Counted from the stretch's first letter, positions 38,178-50,589 are shown. The stretch is 64,000 bases of DNA from Lithospermum erythrorhizon (GCA_019722365.1 JADFUC010000786.1:16168-80167), one strand, 5' to 3'. Program-made: numbers and translations. The notes: generated from the letters alone by a model not told the origin.

Positions 38178-39354
38178 CCTCGATACCTGAGAATGAAACA
38201 CGAGGCATGGTACATTTCCATTTTAGTATATCAAGCGAGAGAAGCGTGCGTTTCGGATGTGTTGGCATATAATTAGTGTGGTTTATCTTGTGGCTTGACA
38301 TAATAGGTCAGTCTTCTTGTTTAACATATTGGCTTAGGATGTGTGAAGTGTGGATTGAGAATCTGAGATTGTGAGGATGTGAAATGTAGTAGCACTAGTT
38401 TTTATTTGAGATTGGTGGTGCAGGATTTTATTATTTCCAATTCTGTCACTGCATTATTGTAACAAAGACTGAGTTTGAGCTCAAAAGTATGATTGTGTAA
38501 GAACTGTCTGAACTCCTTGTAGTAAGATACTAGAACCCCTCAGTGAGCAAAAATGGAAAAGAATAGGGAGGCAATGATTGTGTCTAGATGTTATTCATTA
38601 CTCATTAGGGGACTTTTGTATCAATTATATGTTAATTATATATTTGAATAGTTTTTATGAATCTCGTGCATATATTGTTGAAAAATAAAATTTTACAAAT
38701 AGGAAAATAGGGAAGACAGAAGATTGTGCGTTCTAATTTTTTGACAAGGAGACATCAATTGTTGAAAAATAAAATTTTATTGTACTTTTCTCCATTAATT
38801 ACTATGTGGTTTGTCCTTCTAAATGTTTATGGGTTTTTTTTTTTGTAATAATGAATTCAATACCCCTACATAATAATTTTGATTCCATTATTATTTTATG
38901 TACCTTTGGCAAGAATGCTATTATACTACTTTGAGTATTTTATTTAAAGAAATTTATTTAACTATGTACTAAAATTAAAATATCTTATTATTATTTTATA
39001 ATGAAAATTTAATGTTTTCATTGGTTTGTAAAATGTCCTATTGAAATTGAATTTTTTTTTTTTACTCAAACCTAATATGAATTGAAATTGAGATTGAGGT
39101 AGTACATTTGTACAACGATGAGTAATTAATTAGTACATTGTTGTAATGGCCTAACTTTTATTTGGAATTAGGACATGTTAACAGTCAACACAATGAGAAA
39201 TTGACTTCTCAACAGTTTCTATTAGCACGAGGCATGAATGTATGAATTCATGCAAATTAAACGCCTCTATCTATGACTTTTTTGGTGTTCAACAATTTCA
39301 ACCCTTCACGTACATGATTTCATAGTTACGAGGTCCTTTTCGGAATATCAAGAA
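38178..39354. other. NEK 3' flank and spacer
   Basis: It includes the NEK 3' UTR (probably to about 38560). Beyond it is AT-rich DNA with a duplicated ttgttgaaaaataaaatttta phrase at 38670-38692 and 38760-38780. No other gene seen. Confidence 0.5.
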
Positions 39355-39460
39355 CAAACTTAGTGGTTAAAAAAACGCTGCTTGACTTAAAGATTTTGAA
39401 TTCAATTACCATTTAGCAAAAGAAGCGTGGGTGGGTTTAAAAAAGAAAAAAGAAAAAAGA
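39355..39460 (+). mobile_element. SINE with gtgggtgggtttaaaaaa tail
   Basis: The A-box-like ttagtggttaaaaaaac, the B-box-like gattttgaattcaattacc and the 3' end gcgtgggtgggtttaaaaaa are arranged as in the SINE at 48512-48622. The last 15 bases before the A-run are identical. Both belong to one family. Confidence 0.6.
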
Positions 39461-39523
39461 CATCATCTGAGCACTGGCCAAAGGAGTGCTTGGGTTTAGT
39501 CTCGATTATAATAGTTCCCTAAC

Positions 39524-40376
39524 CATGTTAGTAGGTATGCGTATAAAACTCGTACATACGTATCTTAACGTAAAAATCGGTTTTCCGTACTCAAATGAAT
39601 TATACTTAAAAAACTCGTTTTTTATAATGTTACCGTATAAAACGTGTATAAAACACGTATGTACGTATTTTGAATAAAAAACTCTTTTTACCTTTAAGCC
39701 CCAAAATATATACTTTCAACCTTTTTTTATCAAAAACATTTATCCGAATTTTGAAGTTGCACAAATAAAGAAGAGAAATAGGATAACTCATGAAATGTTA
39801 GACATATTTGTCTATGTTAGTATTTAGGATGAATACAATAGCAATGGAGAAATATGGAAAATTAGAAACTTGAGATTTGGAGTCAATAATGTTGATACAT
39901 CTATTGATGGAGATGATTGAAGAACATGTGGACCCCAAATAAAATTTTGAGGAATTTATTTCACATTTAAATGATGATATTTATTTAGTAGATGAATAAT
40001 TATAAATTTTTTTATGTTGTTTTTAATTGTGAATATAAAATCGATTATATAGTTTAAATTAATTATTTTAAATAGGCATTTATTAAATAATTTGAGCAAA
40101 TGATCAAAGATCTTACTATTTTTCTAAAATTATCTGAAAATGGTTGTTTATAAATTAAAGTTGGGCAATTAATATACAAATAAATGTAAAAATATTAAAT
40201 TATATTTCCGTATTTTTGATCCCGTACTTTTAAAAGAAATACGTTTTATACCCTTAAGAAACTCGTTTCGTACGATTTTCCCAATAATTTTTTCTTACGT
40301 AATTTTACTCATAATTATCTGAATCATGCCACGTGCGTGCGTATTGGCGTTTTTGATCCGTATTTTACTAACACTG
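39524..40376. mobile_element. hAT-like non-autonomous element with short inverted ends
   Basis: The left end catgttagtaggtatgcg and the right end (reverse complement) cagtgttagtaaaatacgg share NNTGTTAGTA. Both ends are followed inward by repeated cgta/acgt words such as gtatgtacgtatttt. Flanks tccctaac and actctaat could be a decayed 8 bp target duplication. No coding sequence inside. Confidence 0.45.
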
Positions 40377-40390
40377 ACTCTAATTGTATA

Positions 40391-40605
40391 CTCTCTCAAT
40401 CAAAATAATTTTCTCCATGCTCAGAGATAAATATTTAATGTGATTACTCTTTAATTATATTATTAAAAAATTAATATTATGAAAGTATTTTTAAAACTGA
40501 ATCAATTATATAAATACATTTTTTAAAATAATGAATAATTAATAATTGATGATTTAAAGTTCAATTTTAAAAAGTCAAGCGTCAATTGTTTTGGATTGGA
40601 GAAAG
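40391..40605. mobile_element. Stowaway-like MITE
   Basis: Flanked by TA on both sides. Ends ctctctcaatcaaaataatt and (reverse complement) ctttctccaatccaaaacaa are inverted repeats of the CTCCCTCC type. The interior is AT-rich and non-coding. Confidence 0.65.
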
Positions 40606-40607
40606 TA

Positions 40608-41763
40608 GTTATGAAGTTTGATTTGTAATATTTGTAATATTCGTAAATTGTAATACTCTTATCATGGTAATTTTCAAAAAAAAAAAAAAATCAACTTCAT
40701 GCGGATTCTTCAAGTCTATTAATCAATTAGTGAACGAAAAACATATTTTTATCCAATGTAGGTGTAAGTTGCTTTCTTGATCTCATTAGATCAACTGATC
40801 ATTATTAGTTCATCCCAAAACCTGTATTTGCAATGAATCATATATTACATCTTGTGGACATTTTATATTAAACTTAGTAATATCGTGAAATGTGTAATTT
40901 GTGTACATAAATAAAATTGAAAATAAATAATAAAATAAAACGTATCGTAGATCGCGATGTATGTTAATGAATCACAATTATAAGAAAAACCCGGATGATT
41001 ATGTATTCACTAGTTTGATCGTTCGGTCCAATAACGTCTCATTTATTAAGTTTAGAAATCCAACCCTCTCATTTGTTGTTTAATCGTCATATTTTTTGGT
41101 AGTTATTAACATATTTTTAACAAATATTGTTTTTATGTAAAACTATATCATTTTTTGTCCACTAACCCATTATCTTTTCATTAAAATAATAATATGAATT
41201 GTAATTTATTATACATTATATTAATACATTATAATGAATTATATATATTGCACTATAATATATAATCCATTTTAATGCACTATTATCTTATACAATAACA
41301 AATAATCCATGGTGTCTTATTTTAGTGAGAGGGCTATGTAATTGTGCATTGATTTTATGATATTTTCCTAGTTTCTCCTAAGTAACATATGTAAATGGTT
41401 TTTTTGGAGTATGAAATGGTTGAAATGATTGTTTTTATTGACTCATAAAGTGACAGGGACAAACTACCAAATGATGGGCCTAGAATTTCTCCACATAAAA
41501 TCTTGCCAAACATTTCAAACAGCTGGCTGAATTTGATTTATCACCCTCATGAAACAAGAAACCTCAGCTCATATGAATGAATAACTTGCAACTAATCAAT
41601 TGAAGCTTCCTAATGCAAGTATGCAATAATAAGATGCACTCAACCTACTCTTTGGAAGAGTCTTATCACCTATGAGTCACATACATTGTGTGGGTTCTAC
41701 AAGACTTGACAATTAAGGCAAGATACAAATGAACTGAAATGTTACATGCATGCCTAAAAACAC
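40608..41763. other. Spacer and AGP upstream region
   Basis: Includes a poly(A) run near 40678 and catta/tataa-rich DNA. No gene seen before the AGP promoter. Confidence 0.5.
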
Positions 41764-41771
41764 TATAAATA
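41764..41771 (+). promoter_or_regulatory. TATA box of the AG-peptide gene
   Basis: TATAAATA lies 117 bp upstream of the ATG at 41888. This would give a leader of roughly 90 nt. Confidence 0.65.
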
Positions 41772-41887
41772 GTGACTATTGCCTAAAGTAAATCACACCA
41801 AACTTAGAAACAACTATTTCATTTACAAAAATTAGTTCACCACCCTAAGAAAGCCTAAGATCTATTCTTCACCAAATCAATTCAAGA

Positions 41888-42097
41888 ATGGCTTTCTTTG
41901 GGAACTCATCAGCTAAAACTACCATTCTTGCTTTTTTGGCTATGGCTGCCCTATACATCTCAGCTGTCATGGCTCAAGATAGCGCGATGGCACCTTCGCC
42001 AACTATGGTAACCGGGGATGGATTTGCATTCCCCGTTTCTGGTGTATTGGTTTGCTCATCTATGTTAGTCGCTTTGGTTGCACTAATGTTTCATTAA
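41888..42097 (+). CDS. Arabinogalactan peptide (GPI-anchored)
   Basis: An intronless 69-residue preproprotein. Residues 1-29 form a secretion signal (hydrophobic I13-A29, cleavage after V-M-A). The mature stretch begins Q30-D-S and holds a very short glycomodule, M-A-P-S-P at 34-38. The C-terminal third (from about residue 47, F-P-V-S-G to the end) is hydrophobic and reads as a GPI-anchor signal. After processing the peptide would be only about 15-20 residues, hydroxylated at Pro and O-glycosylated, at the outer plasma membrane. This fits plant AG-peptides. The hydrophobic tail resembles that of the AGP at 54719, so the two are paralogues. A possible polyadenylation signal AATAAA lies at 42266-42271. 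Confidence 0.85.
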   Translation: MAFFGNSSAKTTILAFLAMAALYISAVMAQDSAMAPSPTMVTGDGFAFPVSGVLVCSSMLVALVALMFH

Positions 42098-42846
42098 AAT
42101 ATAAGATTGTTCATCTATGTTTTTGTTATATTTTTATCTATTCTTTTCAAGAGAGTGCTTGATTTGTTTGTAAGAGGTTTATTATTATGACTATGGCAAC
42201 ATATATGTAGTAGCACTATAGTCTATAGAGGCATTGTTCGATTGTGTTGTTTAATTTGACATTTGAATAAATTGAGCAGTTCTTTTATAGGAGTATATCA
42301 TAGAGACATGTTCACCGTTACATCCCTATTTCATCTTTCAATTCGTTGAAGGATTGTTTAAAATTTTAGAAAAGGTCTCTAATATATATGATTGGTCTAT
42401 TATTTCAAGCAGCCTTAGTTCAAGACGTAAGAGTTCTATGCGTGATGGCGGATTCACCAATATGATTAGTACTGATGTTCTAATAGGGCCGTGACTTACT
42501 ATTACATACTGATACATCTCCTTATAAAAGTATAAAAAGTATGAGTTGTTTCTTAGTTTCTTTGTTAATTATTAAATTCTTATTCGTGTATGAAAAGGAC
42601 ACTAATAATAAAATTAATATATATATATATATATATTATGAAAAGATATTAATTTTTCTCTCTCTAAATATTGAAAAATAATCATGTAGCGTTAATCTAC
42701 AAATATAATATAATTATATACTAATAGCATCAAGATTCTATTGTTAAATGCTTGTGAGGAAAATAGTATGCATCTGAAGTCTACGCTAGCCAAAACTAGA
42801 ACATAGTCAAACAATTGTTCTTGAGCTCTCTAGACAAGTCTCTAAA
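42098..42846. other. AGP 3' flank and spacer
   Basis: 3' UTR of the AG-peptide gene, then AT-rich DNA with a (ta)n run near 42620. No gene seen. Confidence 0.55.
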
Positions 42847-42848
42847 TA

Positions 42849-43076
42849 CTCCCTCTATCCCACAAAGTGTCTACTTTTTTTTTATAATTGTAACTGTTTG
42901 GCCTTAAATATATATTTGTTTGTATTGTATAATATTTTATAAAAAATATCGATGAAAAGAGTTTGAAATATTTTCATTGATATAGTTTTAAATTGATGCC
43001 TCTGATATAAACAAAAATATGCGGTCCAATTCGAGAGGTATATAGTCAAATGGTGTCTTTTGTGGGATGGAGAGAG
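42849..43076. mobile_element. Stowaway-like MITE
   Basis: TA flanks both sides. Ends are ctccctctatcccacaaagt and the inverted ttttgtgggatggagagag. The interior is AT-rich with no coding sequence. Confidence 0.8.
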
Positions 43077-43283
43077 TAGTAATTACAAAATATCATTATA
43101 TTATTTTTTCAAATATGTCTATATTAGTCTATTCATACTAAATTTTTTCATATGATAATTATTCAATTATGAATTGCAAAATAATTTTCAATCAAAAAAA
43201 AAATTACCATTAAAGAATATATATCTAAATTATTACTATTCAACAATTGAAATTTAAAAAAGTGTCAAGATACATATCTAATG

Positions 43284-43401
43284 CTCCCTCCATCCCTAAT
43301 AGATTGATAAGGTTTTATTAGTGGAATTTGCAATAAAAGGGTAAAAGTTTGTCAATTTTGGTAGCTTTCATCAGCGTAATGATCGTTTAGTATGGAGAGA
43401 G
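43284..43401. mobile_element. Small Stowaway-like MITE or MITE derivative
   Basis: Begins ctccctccatccctaata and ends gtatggagagag followed by TA. The outer bases are inverted repeats, but the match fades quickly inward. Only about 118 bp long. Confidence 0.5.
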
Positions 43402-43605
43402 TAAGAGATTTTGATATTTTATTTCGAAATTTAATTTTTTATTATAATATAATAACATATTAGTTTTTATGCTTAAATAAAAATATTTTTATCTATAAAC
43501 TATAGAGGCAACAATTAATTAGAGTTAAATTCAATATATGAAAGGAAATTATAAAAATTCAATCTTCACTATTTAATACTCCATCTGTTCCAATTTACAT
43601 GATCA

Positions 43606-44168
43606 TGATGTGATTATAGGCCTAATTTAATCACCAAATCTAAGCAATCAATAAATAACGACATAAGTAAATGCGGAAAAATAAATAACACACAATTTAT
43701 ATACGGGTTCCCCTGATGTGAAAGGTAAATCCACATTCTTTCTGCAAAAATCATTTAAAAGCCCAAAATCGAGGAAGATTATTACAATTACTATCAAGCT
43801 AAACATTCTATTGAGTAATACTTTATATCACGGTATTCTCAATCACAAAACTCTCACAAATATTATTGATGATGATTCAATAATATTACCAAAAATTATT
43901 TAGCATGATTATTTTGTGATCTGAACATATAGAAAAACACTCTATATATATGAAACATCTAACCTAATTTGGGTCAAATTAGGCAACAATTAAATAAATC
44001 ATTAATGACCCTCAGACCCACGGTCTCGATGAGCCCCTCAATATGTCCTCGATGAGCTCTCGAATAGCTCTATACAGAACGACCTTATTTCGGGCATCGA
44101 GACCCCCTGTTCTCGATTCCCTCTCGATGTCGGCTCTCCTCAAGACCGAAAAATGGTCTTCAACCTTA
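43606..44168 (-). repeat. 3' LTR of the copia element
   Basis: Shares tgatgtgattataggcctaa, taatcaccaaatctaagcaa, 'gagtaatactttatatcacg' and a ctcgatgagc-rich end with 48182-48900. It lacks the SINE found in the other LTR. Confidence 0.85.
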
Positions 44169-44549
44169 ACAATCTCCTACTTGAAGTTATTTTCAGGTCG
44201 CGTCTTGAGCGCTCTGCAGCTGACCCCTTGATTAGTAGGCTCGAGGTGGCGAAGTTGAGCAGCTTCGGTTTCTCCCCTGTTCCACCCAGCTTTTTATGCT
44301 TATGTCCATTTTGGATTCACGATCTCCAAGAATCTTACCAGCTTGGAGACTTCGAATTCTACGTCTGAGGCAGGTATAAAATGGTACCCCAGTCCTATGT
44401 GCTTAGTCTAGCAAAACCGAGATTTTTGCGGATAAATCACTCGACTATCAGCGATTACAACGTATTACTACTATCTTTCCGAATTATTTCGGCTTCAAAA
44501 ATGCAACCGTATCATCTCATTTTACGAGCCGATAGCAACATACTCGGCT

Positions 44550-47500
44550 TCATAAGCTGGACAATGCTACTATAGGTTGCAACTTGAATCTCAACTGTCG
44601 CAGTACCTCCCAAGCGTGAACACATATCCACCGAGTAGATTTTCTACTATCAACATCACCACCATTGTCAGCATCTACATATCCTATCAACCCCATATAG
44701 GATTTTCGGAAATACAAAGTCTTTTCAGCACTACCATTCAGGTATCTTAAAATCCACTTCACAACTTTCCAATGTTCTCTCCCTGGGTTAGACATATATC
44801 TACTAACAACTCCCACTGCATGTGCAATATCAGGTCTAGTGCACACCATTGCATACATAAAAGGTACCCTCTGCGAAGCATAAAAGCACCTTATCCATAT
44901 ACTTACTAGTTCATCCTCGGTCTCGGGTGATTGTTCTCTTTGATAGTGAAAATGGCTGACTATCGAGTACTAACGGTTTTGCATCAACATGTTGAACCGC
45001 TTGATACCTTCTTGGTGCTTCTTGTGTGTCAATCTCGAGAGAATCGATCTACGATTATTCTCATCCCCAGAATTTGTTTAGCTTCACCTAGGTCTTTCAT
45101 TGCAAATTCCACTGATAACTCTTTCTTCAACATGTTTATCTTACACCGTCGGGTCTTATCAACATATCATCAACATAGAGGAGTAGAATAACATAGTCTT
45201 TTTCGAACCTCCTCATGTAGCAATGATCGGTTTCACACCTCACAAACTTCAACCTTTTCATAAAATTATCAAAGGTAATGTTCCCTTTGTCTTAGAGCTT
45301 ACTTGAGCGCACAAGCTCTTTCGAAGTTTGCAGACCAAATTCTCTTTCCCTTTAGCTTCAAAGAAACCTTGAGGTTGTTTCATAAATATTTCTTCATCCA
45401 GATCACCATGTAAAAACCACGGTTTCACATCCATCTGCTTTGAAGATCACAGTTATCCGCTGCTACCGTCAAAACGATTACGATTGTCACGGTTTAACTA
45501 CAAGTGAGAATATTTCGGTGTAGTGATACGCTACATACGGTGAAATCTTGACAACCCAGTCGAGCCTTGTACCGTTTACACCATCTGTTTATCCTTGATT
45601 CGTTAGACCCGACGTTACTGCAATATTCTCTTTGAAGCTACTGACGGTTTGACCAACTCGGACGTCATATTAGTCATCAATGAAACAATCTCTCTTTCAT
45701 AGCTAACTCCACTTAAGTGGTTTATCACATTGTCTTTGCTTCATCATAAGCCAGCGGGCTTCGCCTTTGTCGATTAACAATAGAGCTTAGCGGATGGAGA
45801 ATACCTCACGAATTTAATTGCTTGCTCTTCTGATTTTTAGGACTGGTGTTCTACCTCTTGAATAGTATCAGAAGTGTCTTCCTCAACCTCAGTTATCTCC
45901 TCCTCATCAGTGCCAACCTCCTCCAGAGGTGGCATGTCAGCAAAATGATCTTCAGTTTTACTTTCTGGAGCAGGGGCATGATTTAAGTTATGCCATTTGG
46001 AAGAAACCGAGTTATATGTGCCTTGTGCAATTATGCACTTTCCTCGGGTTGCGGTGGCATGACTTCTTTTCCCTTCCTTTCTCCTCCCGACACCTTATGT
46101 CTATCTTTGTAGAACACTTCTTCATTAAAGACCACATCCTTACTACGTATGATCTTTCGGTTCTTCAAATCATAGAACCGATATCTCATCTCAACATCGT
46201 CATAGCCAATGAAATAGCAAATGTTAGATTTTGCATCAAGTTTACTTCTAGCATTTGCATCTACATGAACATAAGCTAAACAACCAAATACTTTCAGGAA
46301 AGATAAGTTTGCTTCTTGACTCCACATTTCTTGGGAATTTTGAAATTCGGAGGATTGAGGGTCCTTTATTTATCAAGAGAATTTTGCCAATATTGATTCA
46401 TCCGGCCCGGAAAACGTCTAAGGTAATCAGATGTAACCTCGTACTCCGACCACATTCATTTAGCGTTAGTTCATCCTCTCGGCTACTCCGTTCACGATTT
46501 GAGGGTGTTCCACGGAATAGTCTTCTGCATTCTGATCGCATTATCAGCACAATATTGTTGAAATGCGCCATCGGTACTCTTCACACCCCCATTATTAGAT
46601 CTCAAACACTTCACTTTCAGGCCACTCTCATTCTCAACCATAGCTTTCCAGTTCTTAAAGACACTATAGACTTCAAATTTATGCTTCAAGAAATAAACAT
46701 AAACCTTCCTAATTGCATCATCAATAAAGGTTACATAATGTAATGAACCTCCCCTGGAACCAACCGGTCTTTGGTCCCCGATACATACATTATTGAACAA
46801 ACTCTAGCCTATGGGACTTAGGCAACCCTAGTTTTAATGGCCGATACATTTGCGAACACAATTCCAGAGAAATGATCATAAGAATTTTTAACTCGAATTA
46901 TCAAATTATTTGAGACAAGTAATTTCATCTTTTCATCATATGACTTAACTTGATTGTGCCAGCCTTGTCTTCTCGGAACCTCCAACGGCGGCTATCATCC
47001 TCACGAAAACTTCACGTAAGGTCTGAGTACCCATCTCAGAGCTATTTTTCATTGCTCCCGTGCCACTTTCGGTTGCTATCACGAGCGTTGTTGATAGCCA
47101 TCTCCATCCAACTAACTAAACGAGAAATCGGGCTCTTGATAGCTTTGGTACATGTCTCACTTTGTCGATTTCCAAGTAAAACCATTTAGCGACTTCAAAT
47201 TTATCTCCATTACCCACAATATTCAATAGTTTATCAATGAAGATGAAGCAGAGTCCATGTCTCGGTATATAATTGTGGGTATATCCCGGTAGGTATAGTA
47301 TGAAGCGATGCACGGAATCGAGGAATCCAAGAGCGATAGAACAATCAGCAGCGAGTAGTTCATCTGTAGTCATCAACAACATTGGCGTCAGCATGTTGTT
47401 GTCCGGAGCCTCGAAACCTTGAAGTGCTTCCTCATGTGACTGTCTTCTGACCCGGCCTCGAGCACGTCGCCAGAATTTCGAAACTTTCTGCCCTTGACTT

Positions 47501-48160
47501 TGGCCTCCATTTGTTCTTCTTTGTTTCCTCTATCCGAGTTCCTACCTCTTTCTACTTTCAATGTAGAATATTTACTCATGTCGATGCTACGTCTTCGCCG
47601 AATGACAATGACACATTTCCTTAAGCTCTAACTTATCATTACCTACCGAGGTTACTATTTACTGACCTCGCCGGCTCCCAACTACTTGGCAAAGATGCCA
47701 ATAATATGATTGTAACTCATCGCCGAAATTCACCGGGAAATAGTTGATAATTGATTTATCAAACTATTGAGATTCGATAAAGGTGCCTAGTTGTAGAATT
47801 ATTCTCTAACATCCTCAAGTGAAACAACGGCTTTGTCGATTCGTACCTTATTGTTAGCGTGTGGCTTCATCTGGTCGCCATTGCCTTCATCGGACCAGCT
47901 GTTGTAGTCATTAGCAACATTAGCAACCGTTTACGGACAGTATATAGTCGTCGCACCCAAGACTGCTGTCTAACTCTTTCCATTCTTCCTCATCCATCTT
48001 ATCGAGACTTATCTCTCTAATGTCTTGTTAAACTTCTTCTAGTATAGGTAATCCTCCCGTATTCATCTTCCCGATCGAGAAATCTATCCCGTCAAATTTC
48101 TCTACAGCATGTGTCATCACTCCTTCGTTCTTCGCCATTGATTCTCATATTTCAATCAAG
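44550..48160 (-). pseudogene. Copia gag-pol remnants
   Basis: On the minus strand, from 5' to 3': a gag end with a degraded zinc-knuckle (H-M-R-K-H near 47430); a protease/pre-integrase segment (47116-47394, ending V-R-H-V-P-K-L); an integrase core (46492-46800, with Y-V-T-F-I-D-D-A and L-K-V-K-C-L-R-S-N-N-G-G); the integrase C-terminal segment (46031-46327, with F-L-K-V-F-G-C-L-A-Y-V and C-Y-F-I-G-Y); and an RT end/RNase H segment (44550-44858, C-T-R-P-D-I-A-H-A-V-G then G-Y-V-D-A-D). Small indels switch frame within each domain. Plus-strand open frames in this region are shadows. Confidence 0.85.
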
Positions 48161-48167
48161 AACACTA

Positions 48168-48181
48168 GCTCTGATATCAAT
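48168..48181 (-). other. Primer-binding site of the copia element
   Basis: Directly after the 5' LTR the minus strand reads ATTGATATCAGAGC. This is one base away from the TGGTATCAGAGC complementary to initiator tRNA-Met that most plant copia elements use. Confidence 0.75.
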
Positions 48182-48900
48182 TGATGTGATTATAGGCCTA
48201 ATTTAATCACCAAATCTAAGCAATCAATAAATAGCAGCGGTAAATCACGGAAAAAATAAATAGCAGCGCGATTTATACAGGTTCACACCTCAATGTAGAA
48301 AGATGCGTCATTCTTTGCATAAATCTACTAAACCAAATGGGAAAGATTTTTACAATTACCCTATCAAGCCAAAATACTCTATTGAGTAATACTTTATATC
48401 ACGGTATTATCAATCACAAAAAGCCTCCACCAATATTATTGATGATTCAATAATATTCTCTCAAAATTGTTTAGTATGATTGTTTTGTGATACTAAACAT
48501 ATATGAAAAAGTTTAATAAATATTTTAGAACATCAGATATTTTAGTGGTTAGAAGGCCTTCCGGTGACTTAAGTCGCAGGTTCGGTGCACCGTTGTAAGG
48601 GGGCGGTGGGTGGGTTTAAAAAACATATAGGAAAAGGCTATATATATAGGAAAATATCTAACTTAATTTGGGTCAAATTCAGGCAATAATTAGAGTCAAA
48701 CCGTCTCAATCGCCCCTGCCAGCCGCGTGACCCTTGAGACCCTTTGGTCTCGATGAGCCCCACTAATATGCCCTCATTGGGCTCTCCAAATGGCTCTATA
48801 CAGGCGGCCTTATTTGAACATCGAGACATTCATTGAGACCCCACGGTCTCGTGCCCTCTCGTGCGGCTATCCTCAAGACCAAATGATGCTTCCAACCTCA
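48182..48900 (-). repeat. 5' LTR of the copia element, with SINE insertion
   Basis: Matches the LTR at 43606-44168 over its length, apart from a 125 bp insertion (the SINE and its target duplication) and scattered changes. Confidence 0.85.
48512..48622 (+). mobile_element. SINE inside the copia 5' LTR
   Basis: Bounded by direct repeats acatatatgaaaaag (48497-48511) and acatataggaaaag (48623-48636), which read as the target duplication. The body has an A-box-like ttagtggttagaagg, a B-box-like caggttcggtgcacc at tRNA spacing, and the 3' end ggtgggtgggtttaaaaa. It is absent from the other LTR, which shows it inserted after the copia element. Same family as 39355-39460. Confidence 0.8.
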
Positions 48901-49102
48901 GCATCATATAGTTTAAAACATTAAAGAGGATAATTAATTTTACTATTTTCAAGGAGAGAGAAAATTATAAACCAATGAAAATAAGAATATTAGGAGACAA
49001 ACCAATGATGTTAAAGAATTTTAAAAGTTCAATAAAAAGGTTGCATTGAAAAAGTAAACGATCAAGTATAAATGAACAATAAAAAGTAAATAGGAACGGA
49101 GG
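48901..49102 (+). mobile_element. MITE copy C, right part (left end at 43579-43605)
   Basis: Continues atcatatagtttaaaacatt and contains ggagacaaaccaatgatgtt as in copies A and B, ending aaataggaacggagg. The missing left terminus, ctccatctgttccaatttac then atgatca, lies at 43579-43605 on the far side of the copia element. The two outer ends are inverted repeats of each other (ctccatctgttcc / ggaacggagg). Confidence 0.8.
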
Positions 49103-50589
49103 AATTATTGATTACTAAACTAAATAAGAGTATATTGTCATAATAATACTTATATTAGTTTTCACTCTATATGAAATATAATTCATCGATATTATGGTCT
49201 TAAGAATACTTGCATGAATATATATATATATATATATATTACTCATTACATAATCCACTTCATTGATAGACATTTGATGTACAAATAGGTACCCTCGACT
49301 TCTATTTGAATGACTAAACGCGCTTTTATATTAAAAGCGATTATTTATGTCAAAATTTTAAAAGTTCTCATATCAAGTAATATTAATCACATATACACAA
49401 TTGAGATTTAACTTTTTATTAAAAAAATTCATTCCACTATACTTTTTAAAAGAGGTATGTCATTCTTATTCCCTTGATTTTTAATGTAATTCATTTGAAA
49501 TATTTTACATTTGAATAAGGACATCTAATGTGTGACCTCTTTGACTATTTTGCATGGCTAAAATTGAGAGATTTTTATAATAAGGTCTTGATATTATTCA
49601 GTTTTGTGCAAATAATTGAGACAATCACCAATTAAAATATGTTAAATTGAATACATAAAATTTGAATAGTAGAATTGTGAATAAATTGTATAACTGGTCA
49701 ATTGAGAAGTGATGTTTTATAATAATAAATAAAATAACATAAGATGCATTTGTTTATTAAAAGAGGAAAGTGATATTTTCTAACAATAAATAAAATAACT
49801 AAAGGGCATTCTTTTATTAAACTTTGAAAATGAAGAAAGTATAGTAACAAAAGCTTAAATACATTTATTAGAAAATTATAAGCGATCCTTATAACTATGA
49901 ACAAATGAATTATAATATAAATCAAAAGTATAATTTACCAGAATTTATGTAAATAGTTAATTATTTTATTTATTATTTCAATTTAAATATATGGCATAAA
50001 TAATTACGTGCAACGTACATACATTTTACATGTAATATTTAATTTTGAGTAAAACCATTTAAATCGTGCTTTTACATATGCATGTTGGTTAAGAGACGAC
50101 TCATGAGTCATAGACCATGACCAAAATATGTAGATTCTGCCTTGTTCTTAGTCTTTTTATTATTTTACACAAGTTTACAATCCATGGGGCTCCTTCAGGG
50201 TCGCCATGCACTTGGACCATTACTCCCCTCTCCATCTCAATTTGTGCCTAAGCCAACAGAGCCGCCAAAGATATCACCACCAGTAGAGCCGCCAATGCTA
50301 CTCCGCCAAATGAGACACCGTCCTCGGAATCTGGGTTCTAGTCAGATGGAATGAGTCGAAGGGATAAGGTTGTCATCGTCTTAGATTTTTAGTAACCTTA
50401 AGTTCTTTTGGTACTAGTCATTTGTGTGGGGTAATTTATTAATTATGTCGAAAGTGGTAAGTCAAATTCACGCTTTTTTATAGATAATTCATAACATTAA
50501 TCAAATGATGATTTTTTGTAGCCTTCAAGGCTAATACATGATACTGAATTGAAAGTGTTAATAATAACATCTTTTAAATTTAAAAAATA
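49103..50589. other. Spacer with possible short peptide frames
   Basis: AT-rich, with a (ta)n run at about 49220-49240. At 50117-50354 (+) a hydrophobic start (M-T-K-I-C-R-F-C-L-V-L-S) changes frame into a Pro-rich stretch (K-P-T-E-P-P-K-I-S-P-P-V). It could be a broken or misread small secreted protein gene. I do not recognise it and do not call it a gene. Confidence 0.35.

Larger units (their letters stand above)
43606..48900 (-). mobile_element. Ty1/copia LTR retrotransposon, decayed
   Basis: Two direct LTRs (43606-44168 and 48182-48900) flank a minus-strand interior with a Met-tRNA-type primer-binding site and gag, integrase, reverse transcriptase and RNase H remnants in copia order (integrase before reverse transcriptase). 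The right-hand LTR is the 5' LTR. Left flank gatca (43601-43605) and right gcatca (48901-48906) are a possible 5 bp target duplication with one extra base. The element sits inside a MITE whose two halves lie on either side. Coding domains carry many frameshifts, so it is not autonomous. Confidence 0.85.

Noticed and set aside
37424..38221. Minus-strand frames over the last NEK exon
   Set aside because: Complement of the long Ser/Glu-rich NEK tail, with no independent support.
44931..47189. Several plus-strand frames of 70-160 codons
   Set aside because: They overlap minus-strand copia pol segments with clear domain motifs, so they are shadows.
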